Shown one piece after another: positions 1-8,465 of a DNA stretch of 64,000 bases. Source of the DNA: Mesorhizobium sp. CA8 (GTDB lineage Bacteria > Pseudomonadota > Alphaproteobacteria > Rhizobiales > Rhizobiaceae); contig NZ_JAIUHG010000022.1 in NCBI RefSeq assembly GCF_020164955.1, positions 1 through 64,000 of the forward strand. Direction: 5' to 3'. A program made the translations under genes and the position numbers. Numbering within the stretch: position 1 is the stretch's first letter; each line of letters begins with the position of its first letter. The notes under the pieces were generated by a model. The model was not told the DNA's origin, did no database searches, and worked only from the letters and a program-made list of their open reading frames with translations.

Positions 1-1943
1 ACGGCAAGCGCTCGATCAGGGGTCTCAGCCTGTCGCTCGGCTCCAACAAGGTGTCGGGCGATCTCGCGCTCGACGACAAGTTCCTGCCGCTCGGCACGCT
101 GACGCTTGCCGTGCCTGACATCGGACCGCTTGCGGCGCTCGCGGATCAGACCGCCACCGGCGACATCAACGGCACGATCGCCTTTGCCAAGGACGGCGAG
201 GCGCCGACCGTCACCATCAATGCGGCCAGCACGTCGATCGCGCGCGGCGATCTGGCGGCGAAAGCCATCACTGTCAACGCGCTGATCGCCAACTACCTGA
301 AAGGGCCGGCGATCTCAGGCACGATCAAGGCCGACAGCGTGACCTCCGGCAGCACGGTCATCAGCGGCATCGGCATCGACCTCAAACGGGACGGCGACTG
401 GACGAACTTTACCGGCGGCGCCACGGCTTCCGGCATTCCGGCCACCGCCACCGGCCGCGTGAAGATCGCCAACGGCACGACCAGCGTGGAAATCGCTTCC
501 GGCGAGGCGACGGTGCGCGGCATCAAGGCGGCCATCGCCGAGCCTTCCAGCCTCTCCATCGCCAATGGCGTGACCGCCATCGAGAAGCTCGCGCTCAATC
601 TCGGCGGCGGCTCGGCAACCGTTTCGGGCAGCGCCGGTCAAGCGCTGGACCTGACGGCAAACCTCGTCAACCTCCCGTTGGCGCTCGCCAACGATTTCGT
701 GCCCGGCCTTGACGGGACCGGAACGCTGGAGGGTACGGCACACGTCACGGGTCCCTCGTCCAACCCCGACATTCAGTTCAACGCGAAGGTGGCGGGCGCC
801 GAGACCAGCCAGACCCGGCAGGCGGGGCTCGGGCCGCTGGATCTGGACGCCGCCGGCACCTACACGCTGGCGGGCGGCGTCGCCCTGGATCACGCGACGC
901 TTTCGGGCGAAGGGATTTCAGGCAAGGCCGCCGGCACCCTCAACCCGAATGGCGCCAGCGATTTCTCCCTCGATCTTACCTCGTCCGGAGCCAGCCTGCC
1001 GTTGACGGTCGGCAGCGCCGAGAGCCCGGTCAAGATCGCGGTCCGGTCCTTGTCGGCAAAGATGGCGGGCGAAAGCACGCAAGCGCGGCTCGATGTATCC
1101 GCAATCCTGCCTTCCATTGCCGCCAGCCAGGCGACAGTGGACGGCCTCACCCTGGTGCTGCATTCGGATGCCTTCGACCTCAAGGGGCGGGCAGGTCAGG
1201 TTTCCGGCACAGTGTCGGTGGACAGGATCGGCCTCGACAATCCCGTGATCGCTCCGCTGATCGCCGGCAAGGTCACGGCCAAGGTCAATGGCCGCCTGAC
1301 GACCGATGCCGTCGCCGTCAACAGTGGCTCCTTGACGAGCGATGCGCTCAACAGCCAGGTCGCCGGCCGGATATCGCTGGGTGACGGCGCGGTCGACCTC
1401 AATATGACGGCCGATGTCGCTTCTTCCGCTTTGCCGCCCGCTGCACGCGGTGTGCTTGGCGAGAGGGCGCAGTTGAGCGCCGTGCTGAAGCGCGATGCCA
1501 ATGGCAATGTGAATGTCGACGGGCTGAAGCTGAATTCGGGCGCGCTCAGCGCCGATGGGCAGGCGAGCCTTGCCGACGGCAAGCTCGCCGCCGGGATCAG
1601 AGGCGCGTTGAGTGATGTTTCGGGACTGTCGAAAGACGCCAAGGGCGCCATCGCCTTTGCCTTGAACGCACAAGGCCCGGTCACCGCGCCGGACCTGTCG
1701 ATGACGGTGAGCAGCGACCGGCTTTCGGTGGCGGCGCGCGAGATCACCGGGCTGAAGCTCATAGCCAGCGGCAAGGCCGATGCCGCCAATCCGGCGGCCG
1801 AAATCTCGCTGACCGGCAGCGCCGAGGGGCAGGCGCTAGACATCGCAGCCTCGCTGGTGACGGCCGACGGCAAGCGCTCGATCAGGGGTCTCAGCCTGTC
1901 GCTCGGCTCCAACAAGGTGTCGGGCGATCTCGCGCTCGACGAC
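1..1943 (+). repeat. In-frame long internal duplication in tamB
   Basis: Bases 1-77 recur exactly at 1867-1943, an offset of 1866 bases or 622 codons. The protein following both copies stays alignable for over 250 residues, with shared landmarks such as 'LKRDGDWT', 'ANGTT', 'LNLGGG' and 'SQTR'. Unit 1 therefore runs from the window start to about 1866 and unit 2 starts at 1867. Confidence 0.85.
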
Positions 1944-4127
1944 GCCTTCGTGCCGGTCGGCACCGTTTCGCTCGACCTGCCCGATCTTGGGCCGCTGGCC
2001 GCGCTGGCCTTGGAAAAGGCCGAAGGCAATGTGCGCGGCACGATCGCTTTTACCAAAGCAGCCAACGGACCCAATGTCGCCGTCAAGGCGAACACCTCGC
2101 AGATCAAGCGCGGCGATCTCTCCGCCAGGAATGTCGCCATCGACGCGCAGATCGCGAACTACATGGCAGCACCCGTTATCGCCTGTAAGGTGCGCGCCGA
2201 GAGCGTGACCTCCGGCGGAACCGCCATCACCGGCATCGACGTCGACCTCAAGCGCGACGGCGACTGGACCGGCTTTTCAGGCGGCGCCACCGTCAAGAAT
2301 ATTCCGGCCAAAGCCGCCGGCCGCGTGAAGGTCGCCAACGGCACGACGACCGTCGAGCTCGCGTCGGGCCAGGCGACGGTGCAGGGCGTCAAGGCCACGA
2401 TCGCGCAGGCCTCGACGATCACCATCGCCAATGGTGTGACGACGCTAGACCGGCTGGTGCTGAACCTCGGCGGCGGCACGGCGACGGTGACGGGCAAGGT
2501 CGCGCAGGCGCTCGACATCAACGCCAATCTGGCGAGGGTGCCGATCTCGCTCGCCAACAGTTTCTCGCCGGGTCTCGACGCGGCCGGCTCGGTCTCGGGC
2601 ACGGTCAAGGTCACCGGCGCGCCGGCGGCCCCCTCGGCCACCTTCAACATCGATGCTTCCGGCGTGCAGACCTCGCAGACCCGCGGCGCCGGCCTCGGCG
2701 GCATGAATGTATCGTCGTCGGGAACTTTTGTCGGCAACAAGCTCGCTTTCGACGCCAACATCAGCGATGGCGCCGGCCTCGGCCTCAAGGGCGGCGGCGC
2801 GGTGACGACGGCAGGCACGCCCACCTTGGCGCTCGACTTCAAGGGCAAGGTGCCGTTTTCCTTCCTTGCCGCCAAGCTTGCCGTGCAAGGCCTGGCGCTC
2901 AACGGCACCGCCAATGTCGATGTGCAGGTGCGCGGTCCTGCGTCCGCGCCGGTGATCAGCGGCAAAGTCACGACATCGGGCGCGCGCCTTATCGATGCGC
3001 GTTCCGGCCTGGCGGTCAACGACATCGCCGCCGACGTTTCGATCGGCGGCGGCGTCGCCAGGATAAACCGCCTAACCGGAACGCTTTCGACGCGCGGCAG
3101 CCTGTCGGCGAGCGGAACGGTAGGCATCACGCCGGCGCAGGGCTTTCCGGCCGACCTGTCAATCAAGCTCACCGATGGCCGCTACACCGACGGTCGGGTG
3201 GTGACCGCCAATCTCGGCGGCGACCTGACGATCAAGGGGCCGCTCGTCTCGGCGCCGGTGATCGCCGGCACCGTCAACCTGGGGCGGACGGTCATCACCG
3301 TTCCGGACAAACTGCCCGGGTCACTCTCGGAACTCAACGTCAAGCATAAGAATGCGCCTCGTGCCGTGCGGGCACAGGACAAGGCGTTGCACCCGGCCAC
3401 GTCCAGCGGCAGCAATGGCGGCAGCGGGCTCACCCTCGACCTGACAGTGAATGCGCCCAACCAGATTTTCATCCAGGGCAGGGGCGTCGATGCCGAGCTC
3501 GGCGGATCGCTCAAGCTAACCGGCCCGGCGTCGTCGCCGCAGGCCGTCGGCACCTTCACCTTGCAGCGCGGGCGGCTAACGATCCTCGCCAAACGGCTGA
3601 CATTCACGGACGGTACGGTCGGGTTCCAGGGATCGCTGGTGCCTTACCTCAATCTCACCGCGACCACGACGACAAGCAGCGCCACCGTGACAATCGTGGT
3701 TTCCGGCGAGGCGACCAATCCGAAATTCAACTTCTCTTCTGTTCCGGCGCTGCCGGAGGATGAGGTGTTGGCACAGCTGATCTTCGGCCGTTCGATGTCG
3801 AATCTTTCGCCGCTGCAGATCGCCCAGCTCGCCGACGCTGCCGCTCAATTGGCAGGCGCCGGCGGCTCGACCTCGTTGCTCGACAACCTGCGCAACGCGA
3901 TCGGCATCGACGATCTCGACGTGACGACGGACGAGAAGGGCGGCACCGCGGTTTCGGCCGGCAAATACCTCAACGACCGCACCTATGTGACCATACAGAA
4001 GGGCGACAAGCCGGGCTCGGGCAAGGCCACGATCGACCTCAATGTCGGTCGCGGCGTGAAGCTGCGCGGCGAAGCCAACGATGCCGGCGAAGCCAAGGGC
4101 GGCGTCTTTTACGAACGCGAATATTGA
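3..4127 (+). CDS. tamB: TamB-type translocation/assembly protein, 5' end missing
   Basis: This is the C-terminal part of a very long AsmA-like/TamB protein; the frame is open from the first bases, so the gene starts upstream. TamB spans the periplasm and works with TamA in outer-membrane protein insertion or lipid transport. The visible 1,374 codons are low-complexity, Gly/Ala/Ser/Thr-rich beta-strand sequence ending in a typical DUF490-type C-terminus (about codons 1090-1374), including the 'LPEDEVLAQLIFGRS' stretch characteristic of the family. Two paralogous units of about 622 residues lie in tandem, and their junction sequences are identical over 77 bases (1-77 and 1867-1943). One unit has a lone Cys (near base 2185) where its partner has Ser. 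Family assignment is strong; the full length cannot be judged. Confidence 0.9.
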   Translation, partial: GKRSIRGLSLSLGSNKVSGDLALDDKFLPLGTLTLAVPDIGPLAALADQTATGDINGTIAFAKDGEAPTVTINAASTSIARGDLAAKAITVNALIANYLKGPAISGTIKADSVTSGSTVISGIGIDLKRDGDWTNFTGGATASGIPATATGRVKIANGTTSVEIASGEATVRGIKAAIAEPSSLSIANGVTAIEKLALNLGGGSATVSGSAGQALDLTANLVNLPLALANDFVPGLDGTGTLEGTAHVTGPSSNPDIQFNAKVAGAETSQTRQAGLGPLDLDAAGTYTLAGGVALDHATLSGEGISGKAAGTLNPNGASDFSLDLTSSGASLPLTVGSAESPVKIAVRSLSAKMAGESTQARLDVSAILPSIAASQATVDGLTLVLHSDAFDLKGRAGQVSGTVSVDRIGLDNPVIAPLIAGKVTAKVNGRLTTDAVAVNSGSLTSDALNSQVAGRISLGDGAVDLNMTADVASSALPPAARGVLGERAQLSAVLKRDANGNVNVDGLKLNSGALSADGQASLADGKLAAGIRGALSDVSGLSKDAKGAIAFALNAQGPVTAPDLSMTVSSDRLSVAAREITGLKLIASGKADAANPAAEISLTGSAEGQALDIAASLVTADGKRSIRGLSLSLGSNKVSGDLALDDAFVPVGTVSLDLPDLGPLAALALEKAEGNVRGTIAFTKAANGPNVAVKANTSQIKRGDLSARNVAIDAQIANYMAAPVIACKVRAESVTSGGTAITGIDVDLKRDGDWTGFSGGATVKNIPAKAAGRVKVANGTTTVELASGQATVQGVKATIAQASTITIANGVTTLDRLVLNLGGGTATVTGKVAQALDINANLARVPISLANSFSPGLDAAGSVSGTVKVTGAPAAPSATFNIDASGVQTSQTRGAGLGGMNVSSSGTFVGNKLAFDANISDGAGLGLKGGGAVTTAGTPTLALDFKGKVPFSFLAAKLAVQGLALNGTANVDVQVRGPASAPVISGKVTTSGARLIDARSGLAVNDIAADVSIGGGVARINRLTGTLSTRGSLSASGTVGITPAQGFPADLSIKLTDGRYTDGRVVTANLGGDLTIKGPLVSAPVIAGTVNLGRTVITVPDKLPGSLSELNVKHKNAPRAVRAQDKALHPATSSGSNGGSGLTLDLTVNAPNQIFIQGRGVDAELGGSLKLTGPASSPQAVGTFTLQRGRLTILAKRLTFTDGTVGFQGSLVPYLNLTATTTTSSATVTIVVSGEATNPKFNFSSVPALPEDEVLAQLIFGRSMSNLSPLQIAQLADAAAQLAGAGGSTSLLDNLRNAIGIDDLDVTTDEKGGTAVSAGKYLNDRTYVTIQKGDKPGSGKATIDLNVGRGVKLRGEANDAGEAKGGVFYEREY

Positions 4128-4340
4128 GGCCGCCCCGGTGCTTCTCTGGCTGCCCAGAGGACTGTCCGCCGCGGGGTGGGGCCGTTATCCGTTAACATGT
4201 ATTGATTTAATCGCCTGCGACGATTTTTTGGGAAATCCGCCTCGCGATAACAAATTTGCGTCATGACTGTCGCTATCGCGCGAACCGGGTTGCAGCCAAA
4301 GATGCACATTCCCTGGCATGTTCCTGCTCCATACCGTCTT

Positions 4341-4369
4341 TTGACAACGCGGTCTGGATGCGGAATGTT
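4341..4369 (+). promoter_or_regulatory. Sigma70-like promoter of the peptide ABC operon
   Basis: TTGACA (4341-4346) is followed after 17 bases by AATGTT (4364-4369), 33 bases before the binding-protein ATG at 4402, which has a GGGAG ribosome site at 4391-4395. The rest of the 4128-4401 gap shows no gene. Confidence 0.55.
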
Positions 4370-4401
4370 AAAAGGCGGAAAGCCAACAATGGGAGTAAGT
4401 C

Positions 4402-6060
4402 ATGGCAATCTATAAGAGCAATGGTGATCGCGTTCCCGATCACATCCTGAAAATGGCCGAAGAAGCCAAATCGGGCGGCGTGGACCGCCGCGAATTCCTG
4501 GCTTTGGCCAGCGTCTTCGGCGCATCGACGGCAATGGCCTATGGCATGCTCGGCCTCGCCGCGCCGACCCCGGCCCGGGCCGAGGACGTGCAGGGCAAGA
4601 AGGGCGGCGTGCTCAAGGTCGCGATGTCGATCAAGGATCCGAAGGATCCGCGCACCGCCGACTGGTCCGAAATCTCCAATGCCGAGCGCCAGGCGCTCGA
4701 GCCGCTGGTGAAATACACGAAGGAATACACCTTCGCGCCCTACCTCCTGGCGAGCTGGGACATCAATGACGACGCCACCGAATACACGCTGCATGTGCGG
4801 CCGGGCGTCGAATGGAACAATGGCGACAAATTCACCGCCGACGACGTGATCTACAATTTCACCCGCTGGGCGGACAAGGGCGCGGAAGGCAATTCTATGC
4901 CTGGCCGCCTCGGCAGCCTCGTCGACGAGAAGACCAAGAAGCTGCGCGAAGGCTCCGTCGTCAAGGTCGACGACATGACGATCAAGCTGAAGCTTTCCAA
5001 GCCCGACATCGCCATCATCCCGAACCTTTGCGACTATCCGGCGCTGGTCGTGCACAAGACCTTCGACGAGAAGGGCGCGAACTTCAAGAATTGCCCGATC
5101 GGCACCGGTCCGTTCGAGCTCGTCTCCTACGACGTCGGCCAGAAGGTGGTCTACAAGCGCCGCACGACCGGCAAGTGGTGGCAGGGCGAGGCCTTCCTCG
5201 ACGGCGTGGAGTTCATCGACTACGGCACCGATCCGGCCGCGACCGTCTCGGCCTTCGAGTCGGGCGAAGTCCACACCAACCACGAAACGACCGCCGACTA
5301 TATCAAGATCATTGCCGACGTCGGCGCGCCGGTCTCGGAAGTCGTGACGGCGGCCACCGTGGTGTCGCGCTTCAACGTCACGCACAAGCCCTATGACAAC
5401 CAGAAGGTTCGTCAGGCGATGTTGCTTGCCGTCGACAACGCCACCGTGCTGCAGCTCGGCTACGGCAATGCCGGCACCCCGGCCGAAAACCACCATGTCG
5501 CGCCGATCCATCCGGAATATGTCAAGCTGCCGGAGATCAAGCGCGACATCGCCAAAGCCAAGCAGATGCTGACGGAAGCCGGCGCGATCGATTTCGAGCA
5601 CGAGCTGATCAGCAACGACGAGGACTACCACAAGAACACCACGGACGCGATCGCCGCCCAGCTGCGCGAAGCCGGCATCAAGGTGAAGCGCACCGTGCTG
5701 CCAAGCTCGACCTTCTGGAATGACTGGACGAAGTATCCCTTCTCGGAAACCAACTGGAACATGCGCCCGCTGGGCATCCAGGTGATCGCCATCGCATACC
5801 GCAGCGGCGAAGCGTGGAACGAGACGGCTTACGCCAATCCGGATTTCGACAAGAAGGTGAACGAGGCGCTCGGCATCGCCGATGCAGAGAAGCGCAAGAT
5901 TGTGATGAAGGATATCGAGCAGACCTTGCAGGATTCCGGCATCATCATCCAGCCTTACTGGCGCAAGCTCTACATCAATATCAAGCCCGAGGTGAAGAAC
6001 CACTCGATGCACCCGACCTACGAGCACGACTTCGGCAAGGTCTGGCTCGAGCAGGCATGA
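4402..6060 (+). CDS. ABC transporter substrate-binding protein, family 5 (peptide type), Tat-exported
   Basis: A periplasmic solute receptor of the DppA/OppA family (SBP_bac_5), 552 aa, the usual length. The N-terminus has a twin-arginine signal (D-R-R-E-F-L, residues 28-33) within a long leader, a hydrophobic stretch and an A-R-A/E-D cleavage site near residue 60, so it should be exported folded. The mature part has the family pattern of a GGVLKVA start and the 'YTLHVRPGVEWNNG' block. It heads a four-gene importer: two permeases and a fused double ATPase follow on the same strand. The ligand is unknown; family members carry di/oligopeptides, nickel, opines or other amines. Confidence 0.92.
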   Translation: MAIYKSNGDRVPDHILKMAEEAKSGGVDRREFLALASVFGASTAMAYGMLGLAAPTPARAEDVQGKKGGVLKVAMSIKDPKDPRTADWSEISNAERQALEPLVKYTKEYTFAPYLLASWDINDDATEYTLHVRPGVEWNNGDKFTADDVIYNFTRWADKGAEGNSMPGRLGSLVDEKTKKLREGSVVKVDDMTIKLKLSKPDIAIIPNLCDYPALVVHKTFDEKGANFKNCPIGTGPFELVSYDVGQKVVYKRRTTGKWWQGEAFLDGVEFIDYGTDPAATVSAFESGEVHTNHETTADYIKIIADVGAPVSEVVTAATVVSRFNVTHKPYDNQKVRQAMLLAVDNATVLQLGYGNAGTPAENHHVAPIHPEYVKLPEIKRDIAKAKQMLTEAGAIDFEHELISNDEDYHKNTTDAIAAQLREAGIKVKRTVLPSSTFWNDWTKYPFSETNWNMRPLGIQVIAIAYRSGEAWNETAYANPDFDKKVNEALGIADAEKRKIVMKDIEQTLQDSGIIIQPYWRKLYINIKPEVKNHSMHPTYEHDFGKVWLEQA

Positions 6061-6073
6061 TCCATGGCGCGAT

Positions 6074-6103
6074 GAATACGAGGGGCGGCGGCCCCTCGTA
6101 TTC
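6074..6103 (+). terminator. 13-bp perfect hairpin between binding protein and permease
   Basis: Bases 6074-6086 pair perfectly with 6091-6103 around a GGCG tetraloop. No T-run follows, so it is more likely an mRNA-stabilising or attenuating hairpin inside the operon than a full terminator. Such hairpins commonly keep binding-protein mRNA in excess over permease mRNA. Confidence 0.6.
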
Positions 6104-6208
6104 GCAGCTTCGTCGCCGTTGCATATCCTGCAGCGGTGGCGAGGCGTCATCCGCCTTTCGAAACAGGGTTGAACGTATCTGACCCCAACCCGGCCGGCAG
6201 GGGGGCAC

Positions 6209-7243
6209 ATGTTCTCATTCATCGCCAGACGCATCGGCACGATACTGCTCACGATGCTGTGCCTGACGCTGGTCGTCTTCTTCCTCGTCAATCTCGAGCC
6301 CAATCTGAAGAAACTGGCGATCAGCCAGACTGAGATGCACACGCCCGCCGACCAGCTCGAAAGCTGGCTGGTCAACCATGGCTACCGGCAGAACTTCTTC
6401 CTGCGCTACGGCCAGTGGCTGGGCGTCCTGCCGAAGCATCCGATCACCGATCCGGCGACCGGCAAGACGACGCAGCGCTTCTCCTTCTGCAATGATCCGA
6501 CCGAGCCGCAATTCTCCGGCGTGCTGCAAGGCGATTTCGGCTGCTCGACCAAGTTCAAGACGACGGTCGCGGCCAAGCTGTTCCCCGCGCTGGGCGCCAC
6601 CGGATTGCTGATGTTCTGGGTGCTGGCGGTGATGGTGCCGATCTCGCTTTTGATCGGCATTCTCGCCGGCATGCGCGAAGGCTCGCGAACCGACCGTGTG
6701 CTGTCAGTGGCCTCGATCGCCTCGACGGCCACGCCCGAATATGTGTCGGGTGTCATCTTCACCGTCATCTTCGCATCCTGGCTCGGCTGGCTGAACGGCT
6801 CGGCGGCGTCCGCCAGCCAGGGCATCACCTTCTACAATTTCACGCTGCCGGTGATCACGCTGGCGATCTACGGCATCGGCTATATCGCACGCATGACACG
6901 CGCCTCGATGGTCGAGGTGATGACGCAGCAATATATCCGCACCGCCCGGCTGAAGGGCCTGTCCTTCAGTAGCGTGGTGATCAAGCATGCGTTGCGCAAC
7001 GCGCTGATCGCGCCGTTCACCGTCATCATGCTGCAGTTTCCGTGGCTGCTCACCGGCGTCGTCATCGTCGAGGTGATGTTCCGCTACCAGGGGTTCGGCT
7101 ACACGCTGGTCGAGGCGGCCGGCAACAACGACATCGACCTGCTGCTCGGCTGCTCGCTGGTCTCGGTGTTCATCGTGCTGATCACGCAGCTGATTTCCGA
7201 CGTCGGCTACGCGTTTCTCAATCCGCGTATCAGGGTTCAGTAG
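6209..7243 (+). CDS. ABC transporter permease, DppB/OppB type
   Basis: Inner-membrane permease of the peptide/nickel importer family, 344 aa. The first membrane helix covers about residues 9-28, followed by a long periplasmic loop (about 29-125) and five further helices. The cytoplasmic EAA loop that docks on the ATPase is at about 235-260 ('YIRTARLKGLS'). It lies 148 bases behind the binding-protein gene, from which it is separated by a strong hairpin, and 12 bases ahead of the second permease. The periplasmic loop is larger than in textbook DppB and contains several Cys, a feature of a subset of these importers. Confidence 0.92.
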   Translation: MFSFIARRIGTILLTMLCLTLVVFFLVNLEPNLKKLAISQTEMHTPADQLESWLVNHGYRQNFFLRYGQWLGVLPKHPITDPATGKTTQRFSFCNDPTEPQFSGVLQGDFGCSTKFKTTVAAKLFPALGATGLLMFWVLAVMVPISLLIGILAGMREGSRTDRVLSVASIASTATPEYVSGVIFTVIFASWLGWLNGSAASASQGITFYNFTLPVITLAIYGIGYIARMTRASMVEVMTQQYIRTARLKGLSFSSVVIKHALRNALIAPFTVIMLQFPWLLTGVVIVEVMFRYQGFGYTLVEAAGNNDIDLLLGCSLVSVFIVLITQLISDVGYAFLNPRIRVQ

Positions 7244-7255
7244 AGGGCAGCGCCG

Positions 7256-8413
7256 ATGCAAACCGAATATATCAGCGCCTTCGACGTGGTTCTCGGTGTG
7301 CTCTGGCGGTTCTGGCCGGTGTGGGTCGCGCTCATCCTGGTGATGGGCGCCAGCTTTGCCTACAAGAAGCGGCTCGGGCTCTACGGCCAGCTCTTCGACA
7401 GCGGCGTCGGTATTGCCGGCGTCTTCATCTGCCTGTTCTGGCTGTTCACGGCGATCTTCGCCTCCACCATCTCGCCCTTCGATCCGCTGGCGCAGGTCTC
7501 GGTGATGAAGGACACGCTGCCCGGCGCGATCGAGCCGGCGTCGAAGCTCGTCTATTATTTCGGCGGCGACAAGCTCGCCCGCGACGTGTTCTCGCGCATG
7601 GTCTATGGCAGCCAGATCGTGCTGATCATCGCGCCGGCCGCCACCGGTTTCGCGCTGATGGTCGGCATCACGCTCGGCCTGCCGGCCGGTTATTATGGCG
7701 GCAAGATCGACACGCTCTTGTCGTTCCTTGCCAATCTGGTGCTGGCCTTCCCGGTCATTCTTTTGTTCTATCTGCTGGTGACGCCGGGCATCATGGACAC
7801 GCCGATCCCCTATGGCATGGCGGGATTGTTCTTCCTGTTCCCGATCATCTTCTTCTGCGTGCTGTTCTGGACGCGCTACAAGAAACGGCCGGACCGGCTC
7901 TATATCCTACTCGGCATTACGCTGGTCTTAGGCGGCTGGATTTATGCGGGCCTGGTCTTCGACAAGGACCCGCTGCACATCGTGCACATCGATCCCAACC
8001 AGCTCAACATCTTCGTGGCGGTGGTGTTCGCCTCCAGCCCCGGCGTGTTCCGCATCGTGCGCGGGCTGACCATGGACATCAAGACGCGCGACTATGTGGC
8101 GGCGGCGCAGACGCGCGGTGAATCGCCCTGGTACATCATGTTGTGGGAGATCCTGCCCAATGCGCGCGGTCCGCTGATCGTCGATGCCTGTCTGCGCATC
8201 GGCTACACGACTATCCTGCTCGGAACGCTCGGCTATTTCGGCCTGGGCCTGGCGCCGGAGAGCCCCGATTGGGGCACCGCGATCAAGGACGCCAGCCGGC
8301 TATTGCGGTCCTTCATCCACCCGGCGCTGCCGCCCACGATCGCGCTGATGTCGTTCGTGCTGGGGCTGAACCTGTTGGCGGACTCGCTGCGCGAACAGTC
8401 GATGAAGGATTGA
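7256..8413 (+). CDS. ABC transporter permease, DppC/OppC type
   Basis: Second permease of the importer, 385 aa. There are two hydrophobic N-terminal stretches (about 20-36 and 52-72) before the conserved BPD_transp_1 core, which carries the EAA loop 'DYVAAAQTRGESPW' near residues 279-292 and the family C-terminal 'LGLNLLADSLRE'. An additional hydrophobic and charged insertion around residues 175-240 makes it longer than typical DppC (about 300 aa). It pairs with the preceding permease to form the channel, and the fused ATPase starts 53 bases downstream. Confidence 0.92.
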   Translation: MQTEYISAFDVVLGVLWRFWPVWVALILVMGASFAYKKRLGLYGQLFDSGVGIAGVFICLFWLFTAIFASTISPFDPLAQVSVMKDTLPGAIEPASKLVYYFGGDKLARDVFSRMVYGSQIVLIIAPAATGFALMVGITLGLPAGYYGGKIDTLLSFLANLVLAFPVILLFYLLVTPGIMDTPIPYGMAGLFFLFPIIFFCVLFWTRYKKRPDRLYILLGITLVLGGWIYAGLVFDKDPLHIVHIDPNQLNIFVAVVFASSPGVFRIVRGLTMDIKTRDYVAAAQTRGESPWYIMLWEILPNARGPLIVDACLRIGYTTILLGTLGYFGLGLAPESPDWGTAIKDASRLLRSFIHPALPPTIALMSFVLGLNLLADSLREQSMKD

Positions 8414-8465
8414 TGGTGGGGGTTCAGGCCCTACCTGCTGAAACAATTTAGGATTGGAGCGACCC

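Noticed and set aside
4273..6375. A 700-codon minus-strand open frame opposite the binding-protein gene
   Set aside because: High-GC shadow: the plus strand has a recognisable Tat-exported receptor; the minus frame gives His/Asp/Arg-rich low-complexity sequence with no domain.
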